DNA of 47,885 nucleotides from Ferrovibrio sp. (GCF_019636075.1 NZ_JAHBYG010000033.1:1-47885); one strand, 5' to 3'; counted from the first letter of the stretch, positions 25,319-34,182 are shown. Notes: generated by a model from the letters alone, not told the origin. Numbers and translations are program-made.

Positions 25319-25998
25319 AATATCTGCGTCTGGCCATGGATTCCCGTATGACGGAATCTGGCCTGACGATTGAGGAAATAGCCGAGTATATAGGGCGCGA
25401 TCCAAGCTCTATCCGTGCATGGCGGCGCGGCGCGGCCAAGCCGAGTTTCGAGGCGGTGGACGCGATGGATCGCCTGTTTGCCCGCCATGGCCTGCCCGGC
25501 CTGATCGACGATATGCGCACCGCGCCCAATGGCCGCGATTGGCATTTCGAAGCCCAGACCTTGGACGAGGCGGCATTCCGGCAACTGGGCGGCATGGCCG
25601 GCCGGCTGGCCGAGCTGGCGCCGGGGCTGCGTGCCCAGCCCGCCGAACATCATCGCCTGCTGGCTGAAAACGGCCTGCTGCAGCATTGCCACATCTTCAG
25701 CCATACCGACGATTGCTGGCGCCTGCTGCAACTCGGCGATGCCATGGCCTCGCGGCCGCAGATCGATTCCCGTGTGCTGGGCCGCGATGTGCGCGAATTC
25801 GCCGATTCCGACTATGGCGAGATCATCCATCAGCGCAACAACAAGGCGCGGATGACCCAGCTTGCCATGGTGGAGCATATCGTGGGCCGGGATGTGGAAT
25901 ACCGCCGCCTGGTGGTGCCGATCGATAGCAGCTTCATCGTTGCCTGTTCTTTCGATATCCGCACCCAGCCGCAATATCGCCTGGCCTGCCGGAGCTGA
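25294..25998 (+). CDS. HTH regulator with PAS-like C-terminal domain
   Basis: 234 residues from the ATG at 25294. An XRE/Cro-type helix-turn-helix lies in LTIEEIAEYIGRDPSSIRAW (about residues 24-43). The C-terminal half (from about residue 125, HIFSHTDDCWRLLQLGDAMA to VVPIDSSFIVACSFDI) looks PAS-like by pattern, but no ligand residues can be assigned. A GTG at 25279 with GGGAG 7 nt upstream is an alternative start for mRNAs read through from the GNAT-like gene. The promoter at 25259-25287 favours leaderless ATG 25294. It probably regulates its own gene or neighbours; the target is unknown. Confidence 0.7.
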   Translation: MQENTPISQYLRLAMDSRMTESGLTIEEIAEYIGRDPSSIRAWRRGAAKPSFEAVDAMDRLFARHGLPGLIDDMRTAPNGRDWHFEAQTLDEAAFRQLGGMAGRLAELAPGLRAQPAEHHRLLAENGLLQHCHIFSHTDDCWRLLQLGDAMASRPQIDSRVLGRDVREFADSDYGEIIHQRNNKARMTQLAMVEHIVGRDVEYRRLVVPIDSSFIVACSFDIRTQPQYRLACRS

Positions 25999-26002
25999 CG
26001 CA

Positions 26003-26200
26003 ATGCCGAAGAAGACACCTGTGCCGACCTCGCAGATACCCGAAACCGGGCCTGCAGCGCTTGCGCCGGTAACCTATATCGCAGCGGATCGGGAAGATAT
26101 TCCGGCCTGGATACTGCGCTTCGCTCCCTTTGTGGTAAGCGGCGGCGCGGCGACCGGCAGACTGGCCGATGAAAAGGCAGGAGAGCAGCGTGAAACGTAA
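26003..26200 (+). CDS. Small hypothetical protein
   Basis: 65 residues, no family recognised. It starts 4 bp after the HTH gene's stop codon, with GGAG 8 nt upstream, and overlaps the preferred start of the next regulator by 11 bp. That spacing suggests translational coupling of three genes. The sequence is proline/alanine-rich at first, then DREDIPAWILRFAPFVVSGG, with no signal peptide. Support is positional only; it could be a non-functional spacer ORF. Confidence 0.45.
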   Translation: MPKKTPVPTSQIPETGPAALAPVTYIAADREDIPAWILRFAPFVVSGGAATGRLADEKAGEQRET

Positions 26201-26735
26201 ACCCAGCCGCGGCCCGCGCGAGTTGCAAATGGATGCCGCCGTTGGCGCGCGTCTGCGTTCCGCAAGGCAATTGGCGGGCATGAGCCAGACCGATCTGGCC
26301 AGTCGCGTCGGCGTCACCTTTCAGCAGGTTCAGAAATACGAAAAAGGCATGAACCGCATCGGCGCCAGCCGGTTGCAGCAATTCGCTGAAATCTTGAATG
26401 TCTCGGTATCGTTTTTCTTCGAGGCGGAAGATGGCTTTGCCATGCCGCGCCATCCGGCTGCGGAACAGGATAATGGCGCCGACAGCAAAGCAACTGCGGC
26501 TTACGCTGATCGTGGTTTGATCGAAAGCGGCGCCACGGCACGTGAAACCACGGAATTGCTGCGTCAGTTCGGGTTGATCCGCGATCCGATGGTCCGTCGC
26601 GCTTTCGTTGATCTGCTGCGGCAGGTGAATATCCAGAATGGCGCGCAGCCATCCATGGGGTCCGCGTCTACGATTCCTGCCAGGGCAGAAAATCCGCTCT
26701 CGCCGGAACAGCCGCAGGCGCAATCCGCCGAATAA
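26190..26735 (+). CDS. XRE-family transcriptional regulator
   Basis: 181 residues. A full XRE HTH occupies about residues 14-70 (ARLRSARQLAGMSQTDLASR, VGVTFQQVQKYEKGMNRIGA, LQQFAEILNVSVSFFF). A linker and a short helical C-terminus (ETTELLRQFGLIRDPMVRRA) follow. This layout is common among small alphaproteobacterial repressors. The GTG at 26190 is preferred because AGGAG lies 6 nt upstream; an in-frame ATG at 26169 has no ribosome site. It closes the small regulator cluster and ends 12 bp before the end of the convergent sugar dehydrogenase gene. Confidence 0.88.
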   Translation: MKRKPSRGPRELQMDAAVGARLRSARQLAGMSQTDLASRVGVTFQQVQKYEKGMNRIGASRLQQFAEILNVSVSFFFEAEDGFAMPRHPAAEQDNGADSKATAAYADRGLIESGATARETTELLRQFGLIRDPMVRRAFVDLLRQVNIQNGAQPSMGSASTIPARAENPLSPEQPQAQSAE

Positions 26736-26747
26736 ACGCCCAGCACT

Positions 26748-28049
26748 TCAGAGCACCCAGCGCTTAATATCGTCGGCCAGTTTGATATTGCGCCACATGC
26801 CCTTGATATCGGCCACCAGGCCGCCGGGTCGCGTAAGCGACGCCAAGGCCTGCGCATCCAGCTTGCGATAGGCGGCATGCGGCACGGCGCCCAACACCGC
26901 GTCGAAGCCGCGTAATTCCTGCAGTTTCGGCGCCAGCATGATGCCGTATTCGTGCTGGGCTTCTTCCGGATCGGCCAGCGGGTCATGCACCGCTACACGA
27001 TGGCCAAGTTCTTCCAATGCGCGCACCACATCGGCCACTTTGGAATTGCGCAGGTCGGGCACGTCTTCCTTGAAGGTGAGGCCCAGCACCAATACGCGTC
27101 CGGGCCCGTCCATGCGCTCATGCATGCGCTCGGCCACGAAGCGGCTCATGCCGTCGTTGATGGCGCGGCCAGACAGGATGATGCGCGGATCATGGCCCAG
27201 TTCCAGCGCGCGATGCGCCAGGTAATAGGGATCCACGCCGATGCAATGGCCGCCCACCAAGCCGGGCTGGAAGGGCAGGAAATTCCATTTCGTGCCGGCG
27301 GCGGCCAGCACATCCTGGGTGGAGATGCCGAGCCGCCCGAAGATCATGGCGATCTCATTCATGAAGGCGATGTTGATGTCGCGCTGGGCGTTTTCGATCA
27401 CCTTGGCGGCTTCGGCGGTCTTGATATCCGGCGCCAGGTGAATGCCGCCGCTGGTGACGCTGCCATACACTTCGGCCAGCATGGCGGCCACCGGCGGCGT
27501 CTGGCCGGCTACGATCTTGGCGATCTTATCTACCGTATGCACCTTGTCGCCGGGATTGATGCGTTCGGGAGAATATCCGAGGAAAAAATCCTGGCCGCAG
27601 GCAAGGCCGGAAAGCTCGGCCAGGATCGGACCGCAGATATCTTCGGTCACGCCGGGATACACGGTGCTTTCATACACCACCACGCAGCCCTGCGCGGTTT
27701 TTCGCAATGCCTTGCCTACGCTGCGCGAGGCCGAGCGCACCGGGCTCAGATCGGGCTTGTTGTCGGCATCCACCGGGGTTGGCACGGTAACGATATAGAG
27801 ATCCTGGCCCACGATATCGGCTGGGTCGGCGGAGAGTTTCAGGCTGGAAGCCAGCAGGGCATCGGCCGCGATTTCGCGGGTACGGTCCTGGCCCTGGCGC
27901 AATTCCGCGATGCGGCCGGTATCGATATCGAAGCCCAGCACCGGAAAACGCTTGGCAAGGGCCACGGCCAGCGGCAGGCCCACATAGCCAAGGCCTACAA
28001 CCACAATGCTGCGGGGAAGGGGGTGCTGGGCGGTTTCAGAGCCGGTCAC
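26748..28049 (-). CDS. Nucleotide-sugar (UDP-HexNAc type) dehydrogenase
   Basis: 433 residues of the UDP-glucose/GDP-mannose dehydrogenase family. NAD-binding VVVGLGYVGLPLAVALAKRF; IVTVPTPVD; STVYPGVTEDICGPILAEL; and the catalytic Cys region GLVGGHCIGVDPYYLAHRA. FNEIA-type and LGLTFKEDVPDLRNSK segments match the WbpO/TviB branch, which oxidises UDP-GalNAc or UDP-GlcNAc to the uronic acid. It supplies an acidic sugar for surface polysaccharide. The GTG at 28049 with AGGA 8 nt upstream is preferred over an ATG at 28109. It is divergent from a glycosyltransferase gene. Confidence 0.9.
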   Translation of the reverse strand: MTGSETAQHPLPRSIVVVGLGYVGLPLAVALAKRFPVLGFDIDTGRIAELRQGQDRTREIAADALLASSLKLSADPADIVGQDLYIVTVPTPVDADNKPDLSPVRSASRSVGKALRKTAQGCVVVYESTVYPGVTEDICGPILAELSGLACGQDFFLGYSPERINPGDKVHTVDKIAKIVAGQTPPVAAMLAEVYGSVTSGGIHLAPDIKTAEAAKVIENAQRDINIAFMNEIAMIFGRLGISTQDVLAAAGTKWNFLPFQPGLVGGHCIGVDPYYLAHRALELGHDPRIILSGRAINDGMSRFVAERMHERMDGPGRVLVLGLTFKEDVPDLRNSKVADVVRALEELGHRVAVHDPLADPEEAQHEYGIMLAPKLQELRGFDAVLGAVPHAAYRKLDAQALASLTRPGGLVADIKGMWRNIKLADDIKRWVL

Positions 28050-28192
28050 GCGCGGAAATCCTGTGCGAAAGAGCCGCTTGGGGGTAGCCCGCCCGGGCCG
28101 CCCTGTCAATGATCCGCCCTTGCAGCGGCGCCCTGGCCCGCCGGTTGCGCTTCCCTGCTTGACCTAGATTAAGCAAGGGGTTAGAGCCGGTT

Positions 28193-29353
28193 ATGGCCCG
28201 CCGGTTGCTCATCATCGTGCATGAAGCGCTGTTCTTCACCAGCCATCGCCTGCCGATCGGCTTGGCGATGCGGGCGCGTGGCTGGGATGTGCATGTGGCC
28301 GCACCCGCCGATCCGGCGGTAGAAGCCCGGCTGGCGGCTTTGGGCATCAAGATGCATCCGATCCCGCTGGCACGCGGCGGCATGAATCCGCTGGCTGAAC
28401 TGAAGCTGCTGGCGGCACTGTACCGATTGATCCGCCGCATCGATCCGGTGTTGGTGCATCATGTGTCGCTGAAGCCCGTTCTGTGGGGCGGGTTGGCCAG
28501 CCGGCTGGCGCGCGTGCCGGCCGCCGTGCATGCGATCACCGGTCTGGGCTTTCTGTTCACCAACGGCGAAGGCCGCGCGGATTGGAAAACCGGTTTGCTG
28601 CGCATGATGGTGCAGCAGCTTTACCGTTTCAGTTTGCGCCATCGCAACAGCCTGGCGATTTTCCAGAACCCCGACGACCTTGGCCTGTTCCAACGCCTCG
28701 GCATGGTGCGGCCCGATCACTGGCGCATGATCAAGGGCTGCGGCGTAGACATGCAGGCATTTCCCGCCAGCCCGGAACCCACCGAAGATCCGCCGGTGGC
28801 GATGTTTCCTGCCCGGCTGCTGGGTGATAAGGGCGTGAATGAATTTGTCGGTGCTGCGGAGATTCTGCGCCGGCAGGGCGTGCAGGCGCGCTTCGTGCTG
28901 GTCGGCCGCCGCGATCCCGACAATCCCACCGATATCGGCGAGCCCGCCCTGCAGAACTGGATCAAAAGCGGCCTGGTGGAATATTGGGGCTATAGCACCG
29001 ATATGGCCGCCAGCCTGGCCAAGGCCAACCTCATAGTGATGCCGAGCTACCGCGAAGGGCTGCCGCGTGGATTGATCGAGGCAGCCGCCATCCAGCGCGC
29101 CATCGTAACCGCCGATGTGCCGGGTTGCCGCGAAGTGGTGCGCCATGAACAGACCGGGCTGCTGGTGCGCGTGCGCGATACCGCGGCCACTGCGGCGGCT
29201 ATGGGCCGGTTGTTGCAGGACAAGGCCGAACGCGCCCGCATGGCGGCCAATGGCCGTGCCATGGCGGTGGCGGAATTTTCGGTGGAGTTTTTCGTGGCGG
29301 AAAGCCTGAAAGTGTATGGCGACGTGCTGAAGCCGATCGGTGTTGAACTATGA
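28193..29353 (+). CDS. Family 4-type glycosyltransferase
   Basis: 386 residues, GT-B fold. The N-terminal acceptor half includes LLIIVHEALFFTSHRLPIGL and HHVSLKPVLWGGLASRL. The C-terminal nucleotide-sugar half includes FPARLLGDKGVNEFVGAAEI, RFVLVGRRDPDNP and the donor-binding EX7E-like VMPSYREGLPRGLIEAAA. It adds a sugar to a lipid-linked glycan at the cytoplasmic face. It overlaps the next gene by 4 bp (ATGA), so the two are coupled. Together they probably assemble the first sugars of an O-antigen or exopolysaccharide unit. Confidence 0.9.
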   Translation: MARRLLIIVHEALFFTSHRLPIGLAMRARGWDVHVAAPADPAVEARLAALGIKMHPIPLARGGMNPLAELKLLAALYRLIRRIDPVLVHHVSLKPVLWGGLASRLARVPAAVHAITGLGFLFTNGEGRADWKTGLLRMMVQQLYRFSLRHRNSLAIFQNPDDLGLFQRLGMVRPDHWRMIKGCGVDMQAFPASPEPTEDPPVAMFPARLLGDKGVNEFVGAAEILRRQGVQARFVLVGRRDPDNPTDIGEPALQNWIKSGLVEYWGYSTDMAASLAKANLIVMPSYREGLPRGLIEAAAIQRAIVTADVPGCREVVRHEQTGLLVRVRDTAATAAAMGRLLQDKAERARMAANGRAMAVAEFSVEFFVAESLKVYGDVLKPIGVEL

Positions 29354-30360
29354 TGGCGTGGCTGCAGGCGGCGGGCTTTGCTTTCGGTGCCGGATTGATC
29401 ACTTGGCTGGTGCTGCCGGTGCTGATCGAATGGCTGCGCCAACGCGCCATGCTGGATCTGCCCAACGAACGCTCCAGCCATGTCATTCCCACCCCGCGCG
29501 GCGGCGGCATCGCGGTGATTGCCGCTATCCTGGTTACAGGCCTGCCCTGGATCACTGTGCAACAGGCCGACCTGCCTGGGTTGATGCTCGCGGCTGCCGC
29601 CGCACTCGCGTTGCTCTCCTGGTTCGATGATCGCCTGCGCGGCCTGCCGGTTTCTCTGCGGCTGGGCGGGCAGGCCCTGGCGGTGATCCTGGTGCTGGGG
29701 CTGTTGCCGGCCGAGGCGCGCGTGCTGCCCGCGCCCTTGCAGGCCTGGCTGCCGCTTTGGCTGGAACGCCTGCTGTGTTTCCTGGCCTGGCTGTGGTTCA
29801 CCAATCTGTTCAATTTCATGGATGGCATCGATGGTATCTCCGGCGTGGAGATGGCCGGCATCGGTCTTGGCCTAGCCGCCTGTTATGCGCTTGCGGGCTA
29901 TGGCATCGCACCGGCCGGGCTGGCGCTGATCATAGCCGCCGCCGGCTTGGCGTTCCTGCGCAGCAACTGGAGCCCGGCCAAGGTTTTCATGGGCGATGTG
30001 GGCTCGGTGCCGGTGGGTTTTCTGCTGGGCGGTCTGCTGCTGCAGGCGGCCTTGAGCGGGCTTTGGGCGGCAGCCCTGATCCTGCCGCTGTATTATTGGT
30101 GCGATGCCACCATCACGTTGCTGAAGCGGCTGCTGCGGCGCGAGAAGGTGTGGCACGCGCATCGCCAGCATTTCTATCAGCAGGGTAGCCGCAAGCTGGG
30201 CGGCCATGCACCGGTGGCCGCGAAAATCGCCGCGCTCAACGCGCTGCTGATTCTGCTGGCGCTGCTGGCCCAGCTTGGCCCCCGGCCCTGGGCGGAATTC
30301 GCCGCCCTGGCCTTAGGCCTGCTGCTGACCTTGCTGCTCTGCCGGCATTTCAGCGAATAG
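29350..30360 (+). CDS. Polyprenyl-phosphate HexNAc-1-phosphate transferase (WecA/WbpL-like)
   Basis: 336 residues with about 10 membrane helices. Signatures are DLPNERSSHVIPTPRGGGIA, LLSWFDDRLRGLP (Asp pair), NFMDGIDGISGVE (catalytic loop) and FMGDVGSVPVGFLLGG. A basic loop RREKVWHAHRQHFYQ carries the His motif. It transfers a sugar-1-phosphate from UDP-sugar to undecaprenyl phosphate, the first committed step of lipid-linked glycan synthesis. It is coupled by ATGA to the glycosyltransferase. MraY is excluded by the WbpL-like catalytic loop and the context. Confidence 0.9.
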   Translation: MMAWLQAAGFAFGAGLITWLVLPVLIEWLRQRAMLDLPNERSSHVIPTPRGGGIAVIAAILVTGLPWITVQQADLPGLMLAAAAALALLSWFDDRLRGLPVSLRLGGQALAVILVLGLLPAEARVLPAPLQAWLPLWLERLLCFLAWLWFTNLFNFMDGIDGISGVEMAGIGLGLAACYALAGYGIAPAGLALIIAAAGLAFLRSNWSPAKVFMGDVGSVPVGFLLGGLLLQAALSGLWAAALILPLYYWCDATITLLKRLLRREKVWHAHRQHFYQQGSRKLGGHAPVAAKIAALNALLILLALLAQLGPRPWAEFAALALGLLLTLLLCRHFSE

Positions 30361-30364
30361 CAAT

Positions 30365-31342
30365 CTATCCGCGCGCGATCAGTTCGGCTTGCTGCACCAG
30401 GGCTTCGGCCTGGCGGATCGAGGCGATGTCGATCAGCTTGCCATCCAGCGCCACCGCGCCCATGCCTTCGGCCTGGGCCTTGGCCATCGCTTCCAGGATG
30501 CGGCGGGCCTTGGCTACTTCGGCTTCCGGCGGGGTGTAAACATCATTGGCCAGCGGAATCTGGCTGGGATGGATGGCCCATTTGCCTTCGCAGCCCAGGA
30601 TGGCGGCGCGATTGGCCTGCGCTCTGTAGCCTTCGTTATCCGAGAAATCGCCGAACGGGCCATCGATCGGCCGCAGGCCGTTGGCGCGGGCAGCCACCAC
30701 CATGCGGCTGATGGCGTAATGCCACATATCGCCCCAGAAATAATCGCGCGGCTTGTCGCCGTCCTTGTCGGTCAGCACGCCGTAAAGCGCGTTCGGCCCG
30801 CCGATCGAGGTGGTGCGGGCACGGGTGGAGGCGGCGTAATCCGCCACGCCGAAATGCAGACTTTCCAGGCGCGGCGAGGCGGCGGCTATCTCGTTGATAT
30901 TCTGCATGCCCAGCGCGGTCTCGATGATCACCTCGATGCCGATGCGGCGCTTGAAGCCCTTGGCCGTTTCGATCTGGGTCAGCAGCATGTCCACGGCATA
31001 GATATCCGCCGCCGTGCCCACCTTCGGGATCATGATCAGATGCAGTTTGTCGCCGGCTTGCTCCACCACATCCACCACGTCGCGGTACATGTAATGGGTG
31101 TCGAGGCCATTGATGCGCACACTGAGCGTTTTGTTGCCCCAATCCACGTCATGCAGGGCCTGCACGATATTCTTGCGGGCCTGCGGCTTGTCGTCGGGCG
31201 CTACGGCATCTTCCAGGTCCAGGAAGATCACGTCGGCCGCCGATTTTGCCGCTTTCTCGAACAGCTTCACGCTGGAGCCCGGCACCGCCAGTTCGCAGCG
31301 GTTCAGACGGGGCGTGGTCGGGATCACGGTCTTGAAGCTCAT
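30365..31342 (-). CDS. mcl: L-malyl-CoA/beta-methylmalyl-CoA lyase
   Basis: 325 residues of the HpcH/HpaI-citE fold. CELAVPGSSVKLFEKAAKSA, FLDLEDAVAPDDKPQARKNI (metal-binding acidic pair), LSVRINGLDTHYMYRD, IIETALGMQNINEIAAASPR and LHFGVADYAAS mark the CoA-ester lyase. The length and the TTSIGGPNALYG segment match the Mcl1 type. Known role: reversible cleavage of malyl-CoA to glyoxylate and acetyl-CoA, and of methylmalyl-CoA to glyoxylate and propionyl-CoA, in the ethylmalonyl-CoA or 3-hydroxypropionate routes. It follows xerD after 65 bp on the same strand. The gene symbol is by family only. Confidence 0.88.
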   Translation of the reverse strand: MSFKTVIPTTPRLNRCELAVPGSSVKLFEKAAKSAADVIFLDLEDAVAPDDKPQARKNIVQALHDVDWGNKTLSVRINGLDTHYMYRDVVDVVEQAGDKLHLIMIPKVGTAADIYAVDMLLTQIETAKGFKRRIGIEVIIETALGMQNINEIAAASPRLESLHFGVADYAASTRARTTSIGGPNALYGVLTDKDGDKPRDYFWGDMWHYAISRMVVAARANGLRPIDGPFGDFSDNEGYRAQANRAAILGCEGKWAIHPSQIPLANDVYTPPEAEVAKARRILEAMAKAQAEGMGAVALDGKLIDIASIRQAEALVQQAELIARG

Positions 31343-31407
31343 GGCGGCACCTTAATGGTTTTGCTTATGCTGCAACTGCTAACGAAGCGCCGGGTTAATG
31401 GCAAGGC

Positions 31408-32340
31408 CTATGTTTTTCGGGCCAACGGATGATGCTGGCGCACCAGGGCCTGTTTGCGGGCTTCCAGCACATGGGTGTAGATCTGCGTGGTGCCGATATC
31501 GGCATGGCCCAGCATTTGCTGCACCGCGCGCAGATCGGCGCCATGGGCCAGCAGATGGCTGGCAAAGGCATGGCGCAGCACATGGGGCGAAACCCGGGCC
31601 GGGTCCAGCCCGGCTTCGATGGCTAGCTGCTTCAGCAATTGCCCGAAACGTTGCCGCGTCAGATGCCCGCTTTCGCCGCGCGAGGGAAACAGCCAGGGCG
31701 AAACCTGTTTGGGCGCCAGAAAATTCCGCCGCCAATTCTGCATGTAGTCCATCAGCGCGGCGCGGGCCACATCGCCCAGCGGCACCAGGCGTTCCTTGTT
31801 GCCCTTGCCGCGGATCAGCAGGAAGCGCGGATCGTCGCCGAAGGGCGGATGGCGCAGGCCGACCAACTCACTGACACGCATGCCGGTGGCGTAAAGCGTT
31901 TCGATCAACGCCACCAGGCGGGCGGTTTCGGACGGGTCTTCGCGGCTCAGATGGGCGGCGGCCAGCAGGGCTTCCACTTCGCCCTCGCTCAGGTTTTTCG
32001 GCAGCGGCCGGCCGCGTTTGGGCGCATCCAGCAAGGCGCCGGGATCGTCCTGGCGAATGCCTTCGCTGGCCAGGAAGCGGAAGAATTGCCGCAATGCCGA
32101 GAGCCGTCGCGCCGCAGTGGCGGGTTTCAGCCCGGCATCGTCCAGGCTGCGTTGCCAGGCGCGCAGGGTTTCGATGCCGCAGCTTTCCGGGGTTTCGCCC
32201 CGCGCGCGCAGAAAGCCCAACAGGTCCAGCAGATCGGTGCGGTAGGCATCCAGCGAATTGCGCGCCAGGCCGCGTTCGGCGCCCAGCATTTCCAGGAAGC
32301 TTTCGCCATGCCGGCCCAGGATGCCGGTAGCCTCAGGCAT
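31408..32340 (-). CDS. xerD: Site-specific tyrosine recombinase XerD
   Basis: 310 residues. The N-terminal SAM-like core-binding domain (LGAERGLARNSLDAYRTDLL) precedes a catalytic domain with R in ATGMRVSELVGL, H253-x2-R256 in SPHVLRHAFASHLL, H279 and nucleophile Y288. The stretch GHADIGTTQIYTHV is typical of XerC/D. With XerC it resolves chromosome dimers at dif. Position next to the divergent aroK-aroB genes is the usual alphaproteobacterial place for xerD and argues against a mobile-element integrase. It begins 3 bp after the preceding gene's stop. Confidence 0.94.
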   Translation of the reverse strand: MPEATGILGRHGESFLEMLGAERGLARNSLDAYRTDLLDLLGFLRARGETPESCGIETLRAWQRSLDDAGLKPATAARRLSALRQFFRFLASEGIRQDDPGALLDAPKRGRPLPKNLSEGEVEALLAAAHLSREDPSETARLVALIETLYATGMRVSELVGLRHPPFGDDPRFLLIRGKGNKERLVPLGDVARAALMDYMQNWRRNFLAPKQVSPWLFPSRGESGHLTRQRFGQLLKQLAIEAGLDPARVSPHVLRHAFASHLLAHGADLRAVQQMLGHADIGTTQIYTHVLEARKQALVRQHHPLARKT

Positions 32341-32343
32341 GGT

Positions 32344-34182
32344 TCAGAGCGGACGCGACAGCGCCGCCTCCAGCGCCAGGTTGCGCACTTCGGCCTGCAT
32401 CTGCAGACGACGCAGCGCGCCTAGCATGGTGGCGATATCGGCGGCATCGCCCTTGGCCAGACCATCGCTGCCCAGCAGGGCAAGGCCCAGCGCCACGCTC
32501 TCGGCTTTGGCATTGGCTTCCAGGGCCCGCAACAGATTGCGCCAGTAGATGGCATTGCCCGATTGATCGCCGGCCATGCCGGGGTTGAGCAATTCCTGCC
32601 AGGCTGCCGGCGGCACGGCCACGCCGCTGGCTTCGGCCAGCACCAGGGCCAGGGCATGGCGGCGCCCGCGTTCGGCTGCCGGCAGATCGGCCAGGCTGCC
32701 GCTCCAGGCTCGCCAGGCATCGGCGGGCCATTCGCCAGCCGGCGGATCGGCCAGCAGCATCAGCGGCCAGACCCGCAGGGCCAGTTTGGCGCCATCGGCG
32801 CCGCCCTGGCTCAACAAGGTGTTGCGCCACAGCCGCGCGGTGCCGGTTTCGCCAGCGGCCAGGGCCAGGCGGATCACCGCGATGGCGCCTTCGCTTACCT
32901 CCGCGCCCGGCGGCAGGTCGCGCAGGCTGTCGCGCAGCGCCTGGGCGGTGACGATGAACAGACCGCGCTCGCGCGCCAGATCATGCACCTTCTGCAAAGC
33001 CTCGGTACGGGCCGAGCCAAGGGTGAGGGCGCGGGCCTGCTGAAACAGCAGGGCGGCGGTGCGGGCGGATTTGCCTTTGGCCAGCTCGGCCCGTTCCGCC
33101 TCGGGGATTTCAGCGCGCATATAGCCCTGTGCCAGGCGGGCCGGCGACACGGCGCCATACCGCGCGGCGGCTTCCAACGCGGCAAGGCGGGTTTCCAGAT
33201 CGGATTCGCTATTCTCGGCGGCAGCGGCCAGCACGGCCGGCGAGGCATCTTTCAGCAAGGCGGCGGTGAGCGGCCGCTTGGCGGCGCGCAGCATGGCCAG
33301 CCCCAAAGCCGGATCGTCGCCCAGGCTTTCGATCTTGGCATGGGTATCGCCGCGCAGGGCTGCGGCCAGGGCCTGGAAGCCGGTATTGCCGGAATCCTGT
33401 TCGCGCAGAAGACTCAGTGCCAGATCGCCGCCGGCAATGTCGTTGGCGCGGTAACGGCACACAACGGCCAGACGCAGCCAGGCGCTGGAACCGGGATCTT
33501 CGCGCAGGCCTTTGGCGCCCAGTTCGCAGGCGGCGTTCAGGTCGTTGCGCAGCAGCATCTGTTCCAGCGGCAAACGATCGAAAACCGCGTCTTTCAGTGC
33601 GGCGGGTTTGGGCGTACCCAGTTGGGCGGCATCGGCAATCAGGCCCAGGCGCAGCAATTGCTCCACCCGCAGCGCCAGCAGGCTGATCGAGCCATTGGCG
33701 GGGCCCTCGGGAATTTCGGCGATGCTGAGCAGCAGGCGGCGCTGCAGATCGCGCAGACCGGGCGAAAGCACCGGGGCAGGCATGATGCGCAGGGCGCGTT
33801 CGGCCTGGGCACGGCTGGTATTCGCCCACATGCGGGCACCCAGGCCGCCATTATCGGCGGTCAGCAAGCCGGCGCTGGAAGGATCGGGCGCTTTCAGCGT
33901 TTCGATCTGCACGGCGCCGTCTTGCTTGCCCGCAGCATCTTGCCGCTCGGGATTCTGCGGTTCGGCTGCGGGGGCTGCCGAGCCGGCATTGCCCGCTTGG
34001 GTATTCGCTGGCTGGGTATTCGTTGGCAGGGTGTTGGCTTGCGGGGGGATATTGCCCGGCTGCTGGGATGGTTCGCTGGCGCCGGGGGTAAGGCGGATCG
34101 GCTGCGCCAAGCCAGCATCGGCGATCAGGGGCAACCCCAGGGCCAATACAAAAGTCAGCCGTTTATATCCCCAGCGCGCCAT
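32344..34182 (-). CDS. Large secreted/periplasmic protein of unknown function
   Basis: 612 residues. It has an N-terminal signal peptide (cleavage likely after GLA, about residue 26), then a low-complexity Asn/Pro/Thr/Gln segment with imperfect repeats (NTQPANTQ type, residues 40-75). A long alpha-helical, Ala/Leu/Arg-rich body follows, reminiscent of helical-repeat (TPR-like) folds. Similar proteins beside xerD are often misnamed antifreeze glycopeptide because of the repeat segment. No catalytic motif is visible. It lies between a 46-residue membrane protein gene (3 bp upstream) and xerD (3 bp downstream), so the three genes are one transcription unit. Confidence 0.8.
   Translation of the reverse strand: MARWGYKRLTFVLALGLPLIADAGLAQPIRLTPGASEPSQQPGNIPPQANTLPTNTQPANTQAGNAGSAAPAAEPQNPERQDAAGKQDGAVQIETLKAPDPSSAGLLTADNGGLGARMWANTSRAQAERALRIMPAPVLSPGLRDLQRRLLLSIAEIPEGPANGSISLLALRVEQLLRLGLIADAAQLGTPKPAALKDAVFDRLPLEQMLLRNDLNAACELGAKGLREDPGSSAWLRLAVVCRYRANDIAGGDLALSLLREQDSGNTGFQALAAALRGDTHAKIESLGDDPALGLAMLRAAKRPLTAALLKDASPAVLAAAAENSESDLETRLAALEAAARYGAVSPARLAQGYMRAEIPEAERAELAKGKSARTAALLFQQARALTLGSARTEALQKVHDLARERGLFIVTAQALRDSLRDLPPGAEVSEGAIAVIRLALAAGETGTARLWRNTLLSQGGADGAKLALRVWPLMLLADPPAGEWPADAWRAWSGSLADLPAAERGRRHALALVLAEASGVAVPPAAWQELLNPGMAGDQSGNAIYWRNLLRALEANAKAESVALGLALLGSDGLAKGDAADIATMLGALRRLQMQAEVRNLALEAALSRPL

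Noticed and set aside
26952..28112. Plus-strand frame opposite the sugar dehydrogenase
   Set aside because: No family features; the dehydrogenase has all catalytic motifs on the minus strand.
31408..32340. Tyrosine recombinase as sign of an integrated element
   Set aside because: Housekeeping XerD features and standard chromosomal context; no att repeats, tRNA or phage genes nearby.
32344..34182. Antifreeze glycoprotein identity for the large secreted protein
   Set aside because: Similarity rests only on a short Ala/Pro/Thr-rich repeat; most of the protein is an unrelated helical domain.
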